37,981 nucleotides of DNA, taken from NCBI RefSeq assembly GCF_003461625.1, contig NZ_QTXL01000002.1, forward strand, positions 1 to 37,981, written 5' to 3'. The notes beneath the pieces were generated by a model. It was not told the origin of the DNA and made no database searches. It saw only the letters and a list, made by a program, of their open reading frames with translations. The DNA is from Clostridium sp. AF15-31. Its GTDB lineage: Bacteria > Bacillota > Clostridia > Lachnospirales > Lachnospiraceae. This document shows positions 24,783 through 34,181 of this stretch, piece after piece. Position numbers and translations under genes: made by a program. Within the stretch, counting starts at the first letter, position 1. Every line of letters begins with the position of its first letter.

Positions 24783-26075
24783 ATGGCAAATCGTAGTGAA
24801 GATAGAAAACTACTTAGATGTTCCTTCTGTAATAAGACGCAGGATCAGGTCAGAAAACTTATAGCAGGACCAAACGCTTACATTTGTGATGAGTGCGTAC
24901 AGATATGTGCAGAGATCGTTGACGAAGAGCTAGAAGAAACAGGTGCTGAAGATTCCATTAATTTACTGAAACCAAAGGAGATCCGTGAATTTCTGGATCA
25001 GTATGTAATTGGTCAGGAAGAAGCGAAGAAGGTTTTATCCGTTGCAGTATACAATCATTATAAGCGTATCATGGCGGATAAGGACTTTGATGTAGAGCTT
25101 CAGAAGAGTAATATTCTTATGGTCGGACCAACCGGTTCCGGTAAGACATATCTGGCACAGACACTTGCGAAGATCTTGAATGTTCCGTTTGCCATTGCCG
25201 ATGCAACTGCATTGACAGAGGCCGGATATGTTGGTGAGGATGTAGAGAATATTCTGTTGAAGCTGATTCAGGCGGCCGATTATGATGTAGAACGTGCAGA
25301 GCATGGAATTATCTATATTGATGAGATCGATAAGATCACGAAGAAGAGCGAGAATGTATCCATTACCAGAGATGTATCCGGTGAAGGTGTACAGCAGGCG
25401 CTGTTAAAGATCGTGGAGGGAACGGTTGCATCAGTGCCACCACAGGGTGGCAGAAAACATCCACATCAGGAATTTATACAGATCGATACATCAAATATTT
25501 TATTTATTTGCGGTGGCGCATTTGATGGTCTGGAGAAGATCATTGACAACAGAATCGGCAAGAAAGCCATCGGCTTCAATGCAGAGGTTGTTGATAAGAC
25601 AGAGCAGGATATCGGAGAACTGTTAAAGCAGGTTACTCCTCAGGACTTTGTAAAATATGGCCTGATCCCTGAATTTGTCGGACGTCTGCCGATCACAGTT
25701 ACACTTGATCTGTTGAATAAGGATGCGCTTGTAAGAATCCTGACAGATACAAAGAGTGCGATCTGCAAGCAGTATAAGAAATTATTTGAATTAGATGGCG
25801 TGGAATTGGAATTTGATAAGGATGCGCTTTACGCTATAGCAGAAGAAGCGATGGAGAGAAAGACCGGAGCCAGAGGACTTCGTTCTATCATAGAGAAAGC
25901 AACGCTTGATCTTATGTATGAGATTCCATCAGATGACAGAGTTGCAAAATGCGTGATCACAAAAGAAGTTATAACGGATGGAGCACAACCAGAAATCACT
26001 TATTCTGATAATCCGGCTGAGAAAAAGCAGATAAAGAAGAAGCGTTCAGTAAAAAACAGTGATGAAATAGCTTAA
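24783..26075 (+). CDS. clpX: ATP-dependent Clp protease ATPase subunit ClpX
   Basis: AAA+ unfoldase that recognises substrates and feeds ClpP. 430 residues. An N-terminal four-Cys zinc domain ([11 protein letters not shown]...[10 protein letters not shown]) is followed by Walker [14 protein letters not shown], Walker [11 protein letters not shown], the pore loop [10 protein letters not shown], and the sensor region near [13 protein letters not shown] loop near the middle, FGLP-like ([15 protein letters not shown]), continues into the small AAA domain. A terminator follows directly, so the unit tig-clpP-clpX ends here. Confidence 0.97.
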   Translation: MANRSEDRKLLRCSFCNKTQDQVRKLIAGPNAYICDECVQICAEIVDEELEETGAEDSINLLKPKEIREFLDQYVIGQEEAKKVLSVAVYNHYKRIMADKDFDVELQKSNILMVGPTGSGKTYLAQTLAKILNVPFAIADATALTEAGYVGEDVENILLKLIQAADYDVERAEHGIIYIDEIDKITKKSENVSITRDVSGEGVQQALLKIVEGTVASVPPQGGRKHPHQEFIQIDTSNILFICGGAFDGLEKIIDNRIGKKAIGFNAEVVDKTEQDIGELLKQVTPQDFVKYGLIPEFVGRLPITVTLDLLNKDALVRILTDTKSAICKQYKKLFELDGVELEFDKDALYAIAEEAMERKTGARGLRSIIEKATLDLMYEIPSDDRVAKCVITKEVITDGAQPEITYSDNPAEKKQIKKKRSVKNSDEIA

Positions 26076-26083
26076 GCAGAAAG

Positions 26084-26110
26084 CCGGGATGTTATGCATC
26101 CCGGTTTTTT
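26084..26110 (+). terminator. Terminator between clpX and lon
   Basis: CCGGGATG (26084-26091) and CATCCCGG (26097-26104) form a GC-rich stem with a 5-nt loop, followed by six T. The lon ribosome site follows closely, so lon is either read through or has a promoter I cannot place. Confidence 0.9.
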
Positions 26111-26130
26111 GATATAAAGGAGATAAAAGT

Positions 26131-28461
26131 ATGGATAATATCGTCTGGAACAGACCGATGATCGTTTTGAACAATATTGTTATAATGCCAGATACTTCCT
26201 CACATCTGGATGTGATCAGCAAGGAATCCTGTGAAGCAGTTGCCAATGCGATGAAAGGTGATTGCAGCATCCTGCTGGTTACGGCAAAGGAAGTAAAGGA
26301 GAATAGCAAGGTTCCTGATCTTTATCCGATCGGTGTTACAGCAAAGATCAAACAATATCTGAAAATGCCGAACAAAACAGTCCGCATTCTGATCGAAGCA
26401 GAAAAACGTGCAAGGATCGTTTCATTTTATAAGGAAGATGGAGCATATAATGCAGACTTTGAATATATAGATACAGAAGAAACAAACCATCTGGATGAAG
26501 TAGAGGAAAAAACATTGATCCGTATGCTTACGGATAAGCTCAGACAAGCATTTGCAAATGGAATGGGAACAAATAAGCTGTTATATAAAAAACTGCTTAC
26601 GATCGATGACCTTGCAAAATTTGCCGATGGAGTGACAGAATTCATTCCTGCGCCATATACGAAGAAGCAGGAGATACTGGAAACTCTCGATGTAAAAGAA
26701 CGTGTAATGAAGATCCTTCAGACGATGGATGAGGAGATGGAGATTTTAGCCATCCGTCAGGAGATTCAGGAGAAATTACAGGACTGCGTAAATAAGCATC
26801 AGAGAGAATATGTTCTCCGGGAACAGATGAAGGTCATAAAGAAAGAGCTTGGCGAGGATGATAATACAGAAAAAGCGGCAGATGAATATATGGAGCGTTT
26901 ACAGAATCTGACTGCTCCGGAGGAAGTCAAAGAGAAGCTTACGAAAGAGATATCCAGACTTCGTGCATTGCCGCCGATGGCTGCTGAATCCGGTATCCTT
27001 ACAAACTATATCGAGACTTTGCTCGACTATCCATGGGGCAAATCTTCAAAAGAGAATGATAATCTGGAAAAGGCAATTAAGATTCTGGAACGGGATCATT
27101 ATGGTCTGGAAGAAGTAAAGGAACGGATCATAGATTATCTGGCGGTTCATATCTTAAATGAAAAAGGCAACATGCCGATCCTGTGTCTGGTTGGACCTCC
27201 GGGAACCGGTAAGACATCGATCGCAAGATCGATCGCTACCGCGACAGGAAAAGAATATGTCCGTATGTCACTTGGCGGCGTTCGGGATGAAGCAGAGATC
27301 CGTGGACACAGAAGAACCTATATCGGTGCTATGCCGGGCAGGATCGCACAGTCGATCGCAAAGACAAAGACAGAGAATCCGCTGGTACTGCTTGATGAGA
27401 TAGACAAGGTAAGCAGCGACTACAAGGGAGATGTATCCTCTGCTTTGTTAGAGGTTTTAGACAGCGAACAGAATAATAAATTTTACGATCATTATTTTGA
27501 AGTGCCGATCGACCTGAGCAAGGTATTATTTATCGCAACGGCAAATGATGCATCCCTGATTCCGGGACCGTTAGCCGATCGTATGGAGATGATCGAGATC
27601 AGCGGATACACGGAAAATGAGAAGTTCAACATTGCAAAGCTGTATCTGGTCAATAAGGCGATCGAGAGAAACGGACTGACAAAGAAGCAGTTCAAGATCA
27701 ATGGATCAGCGATCAAATATATCATCCGTCATTACACCAGAGAAGCTGGTGTGCGTGATCTGGAGCGAAATATTGATAAGATATGCAGAAAAGCATGCAG
27801 AATGATCCTTACAGAACAGGTGGAGACGGTAAAAGTAACAAAGGACATGATACCACAGCTTCTCGGAACAGAGAAGTACATGGATGACAGCTATGATCTG
27901 ACCAATAAGGTAGGCTCTGTACGAGGTCTTGCATGGACTGCGGTAGGTGGAGTAACACTTAATATAGAAGTAAATATCATGCCGGGAAATGGCAGTATAC
28001 AGCTTACCGGAAAATTAGGAGATGTCATGAAGGAGTCTGCTGTTACAGGTTTATCGTATATCCGTACGATGAAGGAATCAGAGACACTGGGTGAAGATTA
28101 TTTTGAAAAGCATGATATCCACATCCATATTCCGGAAGGAGCAGTTCCAAAGGATGGACCTTCTGCGGGAATCACGATGGCGACAGCCATTTATTCTGCG
28201 ATATTTAATAAGCCGGTAAGAGGAGATCTTGCGATGACAGGAGAGATCACTCTGCGGGGTAGCGTACTTCCGATCGGTGGTTTAAAAGAAAAGCTTCTGG
28301 CAGCAAAAACGATCGGTATTAAGAAGGTGCTGATCCCTGAGATGAACCGCAGAGACCTTAATGATATCAGTACAGAGATTATAGACGGACTGGATATTAC
28401 CTGTGTGAAAACAATGGAACAGGTACTTAGTCTTGCACTTGCAAAAGGAGAAAAGAAATGA
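26131..28461 (+). CDS. lon: ATP-dependent protease Lon
   Basis: A 776-residue single-chain AAA+ protease that removes damaged and regulatory proteins. Domains in order: N-terminal substrate domain (about 10-200); helical region (about 200-310); AAA+ with GPPGTGKTSIARSIA and VLLDEIDKV; and a C-terminal protease with the Ser-Lys dyad S678 (KDGPSAGITMATAIYSA) and K721 (PIGGLKEKLLAAK). Length is normal for LonA. It overlaps ysxC by four bases (ATGA), so both are translated from one mRNA, an arrangement found in many Firmicutes. Confidence 0.97.
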   Translation: MDNIVWNRPMIVLNNIVIMPDTSSHLDVISKESCEAVANAMKGDCSILLVTAKEVKENSKVPDLYPIGVTAKIKQYLKMPNKTVRILIEAEKRARIVSFYKEDGAYNADFEYIDTEETNHLDEVEEKTLIRMLTDKLRQAFANGMGTNKLLYKKLLTIDDLAKFADGVTEFIPAPYTKKQEILETLDVKERVMKILQTMDEEMEILAIRQEIQEKLQDCVNKHQREYVLREQMKVIKKELGEDDNTEKAADEYMERLQNLTAPEEVKEKLTKEISRLRALPPMAAESGILTNYIETLLDYPWGKSSKENDNLEKAIKILERDHYGLEEVKERIIDYLAVHILNEKGNMPILCLVGPPGTGKTSIARSIATATGKEYVRMSLGGVRDEAEIRGHRRTYIGAMPGRIAQSIAKTKTENPLVLLDEIDKVSSDYKGDVSSALLEVLDSEQNNKFYDHYFEVPIDLSKVLFIATANDASLIPGPLADRMEMIEISGYTENEKFNIAKLYLVNKAIERNGLTKKQFKINGSAIKYIIRHYTREAGVRDLERNIDKICRKACRMILTEQVETVKVTKDMIPQLLGTEKYMDDSYDLTNKVGSVRGLAWTAVGGVTLNIEVNIMPGNGSIQLTGKLGDVMKESAVTGLSYIRTMKESETLGEDYFEKHDIHIHIPEGAVPKDGPSAGITMATAIYSAIFNKPVRGDLAMTGEITLRGSVLPIGGLKEKLLAAKTIGIKKVLIPEMNRRDLNDISTEIIDGLDITCVKTMEQVLSLALAKGEKK

Positions 28462-29051
28462 TAATTAAGAGTGCTGAACTTGAAACAGTATGTGGAATTA
28501 CAAGTACACTTCCAGAGACAGAGATGCCGGAGATCGCATTTGCCGGTAAGTCAAATGTAGGAAAATCCTCCTTGATCAATGGATTGTTAAACCGGAAGTC
28601 GCTCGCAAGAACATCATCACAGCCGGGCAAGACACAGACGATCAATTATTATAATATTAATCATGATCTGTATTTTGTCGATCTTCCGGGATATGGCTAT
28701 GCACAGGTATCCGTAGAGATCCGTGCAAAATGGGGTAAGATGGTAGAACGGTATCTGCATACCTCAAAACAGTTGCGGCTTGTATTTTTGTTGATTGATA
28801 TCCGTCATGAGCCATCAGAGAATGATTGCATCATGTATGACTGGATTGTAAAAAACGGATATGAACCGGTAATTATTGCAACAAAGCTTGATAAGATCAA
28901 GAGAAGCCAGATCCAGAAGAATCTGAAGATCATCAGACAGAAGATCCAGCCGGTAGAGAGAACGATCATAATTCCGTTCTCGGCACAGACCAAGCAGGGA
29001 AAAGAAGAGATCCTGCAATTGATCGAAGACCGGATCGCAGAATCAGAATAA
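28458..29051 (+). CDS. ysxC: Ribosome-biogenesis GTPase YsxC/EngB
   Basis: A 197-residue GTPase needed for assembly of the 50S subunit. G motifs are G1 GKSNVGKSSLINGL, G3 DLPGYGYAQVS and G4 TKLDKIK, with G5 near SAQTKQG. AAAAGGAG lies seven bases before ATG 28458, inside the end of lon. The gene ends four bases from the stop of the convergent DUF4364 gene, with no room for a separate terminator. Confidence 0.96.
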   Translation: MIIKSAELETVCGITSTLPETEMPEIAFAGKSNVGKSSLINGLLNRKSLARTSSQPGKTQTINYYNINHDLYFVDLPGYGYAQVSVEIRAKWGKMVERYLHTSKQLRLVFLLIDIRHEPSENDCIMYDWIVKNGYEPVIIATKLDKIKRSQIQKNLKIIRQKIQPVERTIIIPFSAQTKQGKEEILQLIEDRIAESE

Positions 29052-29055
29052 ATGA

Positions 29056-29604
29056 TCAGGACTGTTTTTCGCCCTTATCATCAGAATACAGCCAGAGAGT
29101 ATTGACGAGATAGTCATATACTTCGGCACTTTTCGCACGCCAGTTATCACAGATAGCAACGGCGTGCGTTTTTGTTGGTACGTTAAATTTCAGATCGACC
29201 AGAGTTTCTTTCCGATCCTTGATCACACAGGTAACGACATATTCGCCATAATCATTTAAGGCATAATCGGCATAGATCTCAGATTCGTTTTTCAGATTAA
29301 TTTTCTGATTATCGAAATAGTCCAGGATATCCTGTTTAATAGCATATGGAATACGGTTTTCAAACATGCTTAAGGCTTCTTCACCCTTGTCAGTGATCTT
29401 ATAATGGGAAGAAGACCGTATCATGGAGACATAGACAAAATCACACTCGATCAGTCCATTAATGGCTTCCTGAAGCGTGAAGTAGTTCGTATATCCCTTT
29501 GTCAGAACAAAATCGGAAATCTGGGAATTGGTCAGTGTGAAATCCACACGATCCAGCATGTATAATATAATTAATTTGTATAAGACGATCGATTCAGTAT
29601 TCAT
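29056..29604 (-). CDS. DUF4364 family winged-helix-like protein
   Basis: A 182-residue cytoplasmic protein typical of Clostridia. The first 90 residues (YKLIILYMLDRVDFTLTNSQ, then a strand-turn-strand near FVYVSMIRSSSHYKITDKGE) look like a winged-helix DNA-binding domain. The C-terminal half is alpha/beta and of unknown function. Start at 29604 with AAAGGAT upstream on the minus strand; the longer frame to 29664 lacks a ribosome site. It lies alone on the minus strand between ysxC and rho, convergent with the first and divergent from the second. Target genes are unknown. Confidence 0.78.
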   Translation of the reverse strand: MNTESIVLYKLIILYMLDRVDFTLTNSQISDFVLTKGYTNYFTLQEAINGLIECDFVYVSMIRSSSHYKITDKGEEALSMFENRIPYAIKQDILDYFDNQKINLKNESEIYADYALNDYGEYVVTCVIKDRKETLVDLKFNVPTKTHAVAICDNWRAKSAEVYDYLVNTLWLYSDDKGEKQS

Positions 29605-29693
29605 AATAATATCCTTTGTATGTTTTGTAAGAATAAATGTATCACAAGAAAAGCATAAAATCAATGAAGCAATGCTGCGGTGAAAGAAAATGA

Positions 29694-29721
29694 TTTACAA
29701 AACTTTTTTTTATGCTATACT
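29694..29721 (+). promoter_or_regulatory. Promoter of rho
   Basis: TTTACA (29694-29699), a 16-base spacer, then TATACT (29716-29721). This gives a leader of about 160 nt before the rho start codon. Confidence 0.7.
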
Positions 29722-29748
29722 AAGGCTATTAAATACAACGCTCATGTG

Positions 29749-29805
29749 GCATCCGGATATCTGATAAGCAGGATGCACAGGTAGTCATACAGTTGATATA
29801 CCTGT
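29749..29805 (+). other. Structured 5' leader of rho mRNA
   Basis: Two adjacent stems: GCATCC (29749-29754) with GGATGC (29771-29776), and ACAGGTA (29777-29783) with TACCTGT (29799-29805). They abut without a gap and could stack. Rho commonly controls its own leader, so these may take part, but that is inference. Confidence 0.4.
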
Positions 29806-29890
29806 TTCGAAAAGAATTCATTAGGATAATCCCCAAGAATAAGAATGTGTGTGAATTAAATAAAACGGATAAAATTGGAAGGAGTAAAAG

Positions 29891-31813
29891 ATGGATTTCA
29901 AAAATGCATCATTAGAGGAATTGAAGCAATTCGTAAAGGAGCATAAGATAAAGGGTGTATCAGCACTTCGTAAGCCGGCTCTGATCGAATTCCTTGAAAA
30001 AAATTACAGTGATGAAGCAGGCCATGCGAAAGAAAATCAGGACGTGAATTCACAGAAAAAAGATGCTGAAAAAATAAAAAAGACAGAAAGAACACGGAAA
30101 CCGAAAAAGGCAGAGCTGCCAGAAAAAGTAGAGCTGCCAGAAAAAGTAGAACAGACTGAAAAAACGAAACACACAGAGCAGCCGGAGAGATCCGAAGAAG
30201 ATGCTGTAAAAAAAGTGGACAGGGACCGGGTAGAAAATGGCCAGAGATCAGGAGAATCCGGAAGAAGACAGCATAGGAATACTGCCGGAAGGCAGACCAA
30301 CCGGAATGGAAAAAGACAGGACTATCGGTCACAGGGGAATAATAACAGAAATAACAATTCCTATCATGGAAACAATACACCAAATGTAAATAACGGAAGA
30401 AAAGACCATGTTCAGGAGAACAAAACGCTTGCAACCGAGATGACAAAGCCGGAAATGAATATGGAAAAAGCAGTTCTTGAAAAGGCTGCAATGGAAGAGA
30501 AAAAAGCAGCAGTTGAAAGTTCTGTAGTATCAGAAAAGAAAGCAGCATTTGAAAAATCTGTTATAGAAGAAAAAAATACGGCTGCAGATACAGAGATAAA
30601 AGCAGAGGTAAGAATGGAGACGAAGCCTGAGAACAGGCAGGAAGGCTCATCCGCTCAGCAGGAACCAAATGGACCGGAGCTTGACAGTGGTAAGATGGCA
30701 CATGGAATCCTGGAAGTAATGCCGGAAGGCTATGGATTTATAAGAAGTGCCAATTATCTGCCGGGAGATCAGGATATCTATGTATCACCGGCGCAGATTC
30801 GTAGATTTGGACTTAAGACCGGAGATATCATAATGGGAAATATCCGCGTAAAGACGCAGGGAGAGAAGTTTGGTGCATTATTATATGTAGCTTCTGTCAA
30901 TGGAGAAAGTCCTGCAAGCATTGCAGGAAGAAAAGCATTTGAAGATCTGACGCCGATTTTCCCGAATGAACGGATCAATATGGATGGGGAGGACAGCCCG
31001 ATTCCGATCCGTATGATCGATCTGCTGTCACCGATCGGTAAAGGACAGCGTGGTATGATCGTTTCCCCTCCAAAGACAGGTAAGACAACCTTGCTGAAAC
31101 AGATTGCAAAATGTATCAGTACCAGATACAGTGAGATTCATTTGCTGGTGCTTCTGATCGATGAAAGACCGGAGGAAGTAACGGATATCAGGGAATCCAT
31201 AGAGGGACCCAATGTAGAAGTTATTTATTCGACATTTGATGAGCTGCCAGAGCATCATAAGCGTGTATCTGAGATGGTGATCGAGCGTGCAAAACGACTG
31301 GTAGAGCAGAAGAAAGATGTCGTGATCTTATTAGACAGTATTACGAGACTTGCAAGAGCGTACAACCTTACAGTTCCACCAAGTGGAAGAACCTTATCCG
31401 GTGGTCTTGATCCTGCGGCGTTACATATGCCGAAGAAATTCTTTGGTGCTGCCCGGAACATGCGTGAGGGTGGAAGTCTTACGATCCTTGCGACAGCGCT
31501 GGTTGAGACAGGAAGCAAGATGGATGATGTCGTATTCGAGGAATTCAAAGGAACCGGTAATATGGAACTGGTGCTTGACCGGAAGCTCGCAGAAAAGAGA
31601 ATCTTCCCTGCAATCGACATTGCAAAATCCAGTACCAGACGGGATGATCTGTTATTATCACCGGAAGAACAGGAAGTTGTATATGCACTTCACAAGATAT
31701 TATCCGGTAATAAGGCAGAGGATATGCTGGAGGATGTACTGAAATTATTCGTTCGGACCAAGAATAATAAAGAGTTTATCTATTATGTTAAAAAATCATT
31801 GCTAAGAAAATAA
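29891..31813 (+). CDS. rho: Transcription termination factor Rho with long disordered insertion
   Basis: Hexameric RNA-dependent ATPase that ends untranslated transcripts. 640 residues versus about 420 in E. coli. Residues 1-45 form the Rho N-terminal helical domain (LEELKQFVKEHKIKGVSALR). About 46-262 is an inserted charged region with KVELPEKVE repeats and an Asn/Gln/Arg-rich core (RNNNSYHGNNTPNVNNG, about 150-175). The cold-shock-like RNA-binding domain follows (GILEVMPEGYGFIRSANYL). The ATPase has Walker A PPKTGKTTLLKQ (about 391), Walker B VVILLDSITRLARA, and the Q/R loops. Insertions of this kind occur in Firmicutes and Actinobacteria Rho; one in a Clostridium behaves as a prion-like domain. 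Confidence 0.96.
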   Translation: MDFKNASLEELKQFVKEHKIKGVSALRKPALIEFLEKNYSDEAGHAKENQDVNSQKKDAEKIKKTERTRKPKKAELPEKVELPEKVEQTEKTKHTEQPERSEEDAVKKVDRDRVENGQRSGESGRRQHRNTAGRQTNRNGKRQDYRSQGNNNRNNNSYHGNNTPNVNNGRKDHVQENKTLATEMTKPEMNMEKAVLEKAAMEEKKAAVESSVVSEKKAAFEKSVIEEKNTAADTEIKAEVRMETKPENRQEGSSAQQEPNGPELDSGKMAHGILEVMPEGYGFIRSANYLPGDQDIYVSPAQIRRFGLKTGDIIMGNIRVKTQGEKFGALLYVASVNGESPASIAGRKAFEDLTPIFPNERINMDGEDSPIPIRMIDLLSPIGKGQRGMIVSPPKTGKTTLLKQIAKCISTRYSEIHLLVLLIDERPEEVTDIRESIEGPNVEVIYSTFDELPEHHKRVSEMVIERAKRLVEQKKDVVILLDSITRLARAYNLTVPPSGRTLSGGLDPAALHMPKKFFGAARNMREGGSLTILATALVETGSKMDDVVFEEFKGTGNMELVLDRKLAEKRIFPAIDIAKSSTRRDDLLLSPEEQEVVYALHKILSGNKAEDMLEDVLKLFVRTKNNKEFIYYVKKSLLRK

Positions 31814-31821
31814 AAAAACAC

Positions 31822-31851
31822 TTGCATTTCTATGCCGGTTTATGTTAGAAT
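31822..31851 (+). promoter_or_regulatory. Promoter of rpmE
   Basis: TTGCAT (31822-31827), an 18-base spacer, then TAGAAT (31846-31851), about 80 bases before the rpmE start. Confidence 0.55.
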
Positions 31852-31931
31852 ACAAAAGCTGTGTTTTATGAAGAAGTGAGGCTGATGGCCTATTCTCATA
31901 TATCAATAATATAATAAAGAGGTGAGATTAA

Positions 31932-32141
31932 ATGAGAGAAGGAATACATCCAAATTATTATCAGGCAAAGGTTGTATGTAACTGCGGAAACGAATTTGTT
32001 ACAGGTTCTACAAAAGAAGAAATTCATGTAGAAATTTGCTCAAAGTGTCATTCATTCTATACAGGCCAGCAGAAGGCAGCTAAGGCTCGTGGTAGAATTG
32101 ATATGTTCAACCGTAAGTACGGTGTTTCACAGTCAAACTAA
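31932..32141 (+). CDS. rpmE: 50S ribosomal protein L31, zinc (C+) form
   Basis: A 69-residue ribosomal protein joining the subunits. It opens with [20 protein letters not shown] and carries [14 protein letters not shown]. The Cys pairs CNC and CSKC are the zinc ligands of the C+ form, the version used when zinc is plentiful. The tail [11 protein letters not shown] is typical. GAGGTG is eight bases before ATG. It has its own promoter and terminator. Confidence 0.97.
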   Translation: MREGIHPNYYQAKVVCNCGNEFVTGSTKEEIHVEICSKCHSFYTGQQKAAKARGRIDMFNRKYGVSQSN

Positions 32142-32152
32142 TAAAAAGGATG

Positions 32153-32196
32153 ATAGGTTGAGGTTAAAGCTTTTAATCTCAGCCTATTTTTGTTTT
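32153..32196 (+). terminator. Terminator of rpmE
   Basis: Arms 32153-32168 and 32172-32187 pair over 16 positions (two G-T pairs) with a 3-nt loop. The T-rich stretch TTTTTGTTTT follows. Confidence 0.9.
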
Positions 32197-32223
32197 AGGA
32201 AACAATTTTACGAGGTATAGAAT

Positions 32224-33228
32224 TTGAAAAGAGCCAGAATAGGTGGTCAGGCGGTGATCGAAGGCGTAATGATGAAATACGAGGATCAGTACGCAGTAGC
32301 AGTCAGAAAGCCGGATCAGGAAATTGAAGTTAAAGTAGAAAGCTATACACCGATAGGTGAAAAATATAAAATCCTGAAATTGCCGATTCTTCGTGGAGTG
32401 GTTAATTTCTTTGAGTCGCTGGTAATTGGAGTTAAAACGCTGACATATTCAGCCGATTTTTATGAAGAGGAAGAACCGACTGGAAAGAGTGAAAATAAAG
32501 ATGATTTCAGGTTGTCAGATACAGAAAGTAATAATGGAAGCGGTTCAGGTGAGAACGGCAGTAAAAACAATAAAAAAGAAAGCAGTACAGGAGATGATCT
32601 GATGATGATCGGAACCGTTATTGTATCACTTGCCATTGCGATCGCATTATTCATGCTGCTTCCGGCATTTATTGCAGGACTACTTGAGCATGTGACAAAA
32701 AGCAATGCATTGATAGCGGTAGCGGAAGGTGTGCTTCGGTTGGTGATCTTTCTTGCATATGTAGTATTAATATCATTGATGAAGGATATCAAACGTGTAT
32801 TTATGTATCATGGTGCAGAGCATAAGACGATCAACTGTTTTGAAGCAGGCGATCCGCTGACTCCGGAAAATGTAAAGAAACATTCCAGATACCATAAACG
32901 CTGTGGAACCAGTTTTTTGGTAGTCGTTATGATCATAAGCATTATTGTATTTATGTTTATAAATGTGAAGTCTATGTGGCTGCGATTGCTGTCGCGTGTA
33001 CTTCTGGTTCCGATTATTGCGGGAATCTCGTATGAATTTATCATGTTTGCAGGCAGAAGTGACTCAAAGCTTGCGAATATATTAAGTGTACCCGGTATGT
33101 GGGTACAGCGTCTTACGACGAAGGAACCGGATCTTGAGATGTGTGAGGTGGCAATTCGTTCGGTAGAAGCGGTGATCGACTGGCGTGCTTATCAGGACGC
33201 TATGAAGCGTGGAGAGATCGAAGATTAA
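32224..33228 (+). CDS. yqhQ: DUF1385 membrane protein (YqhQ family)
   Basis: A 334-residue integral membrane protein starting at TTG 32224 (GAGG nearby). The family signature RIGGQAVIEGVMMK is at the very N-terminus. FMYHGAEHKTINCFEAG and HSRYHKRCGTSFLV, with conserved His, Glu and Cys residues that could bind metal, lie in the middle. Four to five membrane helices surround them. Residues about 85-125 form a Ser/Asn/Gly-rich insert. Function is unknown. The order rpmE-yqhQ-prmC-prfA is conserved in many Clostridia, which supports the call. Confidence 0.9.
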   Translation: MKRARIGGQAVIEGVMMKYEDQYAVAVRKPDQEIEVKVESYTPIGEKYKILKLPILRGVVNFFESLVIGVKTLTYSADFYEEEEPTGKSENKDDFRLSDTESNNGSGSGENGSKNNKKESSTGDDLMMIGTVIVSLAIAIALFMLLPAFIAGLLEHVTKSNALIAVAEGVLRLVIFLAYVVLISLMKDIKRVFMYHGAEHKTINCFEAGDPLTPENVKKHSRYHKRCGTSFLVVVMIISIIVFMFINVKSMWLRLLSRVLLVPIIAGISYEFIMFAGRSDSKLANILSVPGMWVQRLTTKEPDLEMCEVAIRSVEAVIDWRAYQDAMKRGEIED

Positions 33229-33270
33229 GAAATTGAAATGATGCCAGTGAATGTAAAAGGAAATAGACGT

Positions 33271-34116
33271 ATGACTCAGTATCAGCTTGTAACAGCAGGA
33301 AAAGAAAAACTGAACGAACATAATGTGCCGGATGCAGATATCGATGCAGAGTTATTATGGCTCTTTGTATCAAAGCAGGATAAGATGGCATATATTATGA
33401 ACCGGCAGGAAGATGTTACCGAAACGATTCGTTCTTCCTATGAAGCGTTGATCGATAAAAGGTCAAAACGTATTCCGTTACAATATATAACAGGCATACA
33501 GTGCTTTATGGGGTATGATTTTGAGACTGCACCGGATGTACTGATTCCAAGATTTGACACAGAAGTTCTGGTGGAACAGGCAAACCGCTTGATTCAGGAC
33601 ATACATTCTGATAAGATGTCTGTGCTGGATATGTGCTGTGGTTCCGGGTGCATCGGATTGTCGGTAGCACTTATGAATCAGAATATTCATATAGATCTGT
33701 GTGATATCTCAGATTCCGCGATCGCACTTACGACAAAAAATGCGAAACGATTAGAAGTATCTGATTATACTGTTATAAAATCAGATTTATTTGATAAGAT
33801 AGATAAAAGATATGATATGATCTTGTCTAACCCACCATATATAGAGAGCAAAGTGATTGACGGATTGATGCCGGAGGTTCGGGATTATGAGCCGAGGCTG
33901 GCATTGGACGGCGATGCGGACGGATTGAAGTTTTACAGAGCAATTATAGAAAATGCGGAGAGTTATTTAAATGAAAAAGGATATATTTTATTTGAAATTG
34001 GTAATCATCAGGCACATGATGTGCAGCAGCTCCTTGTAGATAAGCATTTTGAAGATGTACGCGTAGTGAAAGACCTCGCAGAAAATGACAGGGTTGTAAT
34101 TGGAAGAAAAGCCTGA
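33271..34116 (+). CDS. prmC: Release factor glutamine methyltransferase PrmC
   Basis: Methylates the Gln of the GGQ motif in release factors. 281 residues. An N-terminal helical domain (about 1-75) is followed by a Rossmann methyltransferase core with VLDMCCGSGCIGLSVAL for AdoMet and the catalytic ILSNPPYIES. PLQYITGIQCFMGYDF is typical of the linker. Start at ATG 33271, with AAAAGGA eight bases upstream; the earlier frame from 33238 has no such site. Its substrate RF1 is encoded by the next gene. Confidence 0.95.
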   Translation: MTQYQLVTAGKEKLNEHNVPDADIDAELLWLFVSKQDKMAYIMNRQEDVTETIRSSYEALIDKRSKRIPLQYITGIQCFMGYDFETAPDVLIPRFDTEVLVEQANRLIQDIHSDKMSVLDMCCGSGCIGLSVALMNQNIHIDLCDISDSAIALTTKNAKRLEVSDYTVIKSDLFDKIDKRYDMILSNPPYIESKVIDGLMPEVRDYEPRLALDGDADGLKFYRAIIENAESYLNEKGYILFEIGNHQAHDVQQLLVDKHFEDVRVVKDLAENDRVVIGRKA

Positions 34117-34181
34117 AAAAAGGCTGGATATATTAACAGACACATGAACAGGAAATGAGCATGTGCTGCAGGAGGATTATT

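Noticed and set aside
29898..30548. 216-codon minus-strand frame opposite rho
   Set aside because: Antisense of the A/G-rich insertion of rho, giving a Phe/Leu/Ser-rich sequence with no domain and no ribosome site.
31255..31620. 121-codon minus-strand frame
   Set aside because: Antisense of the conserved Rho ATPase domain.
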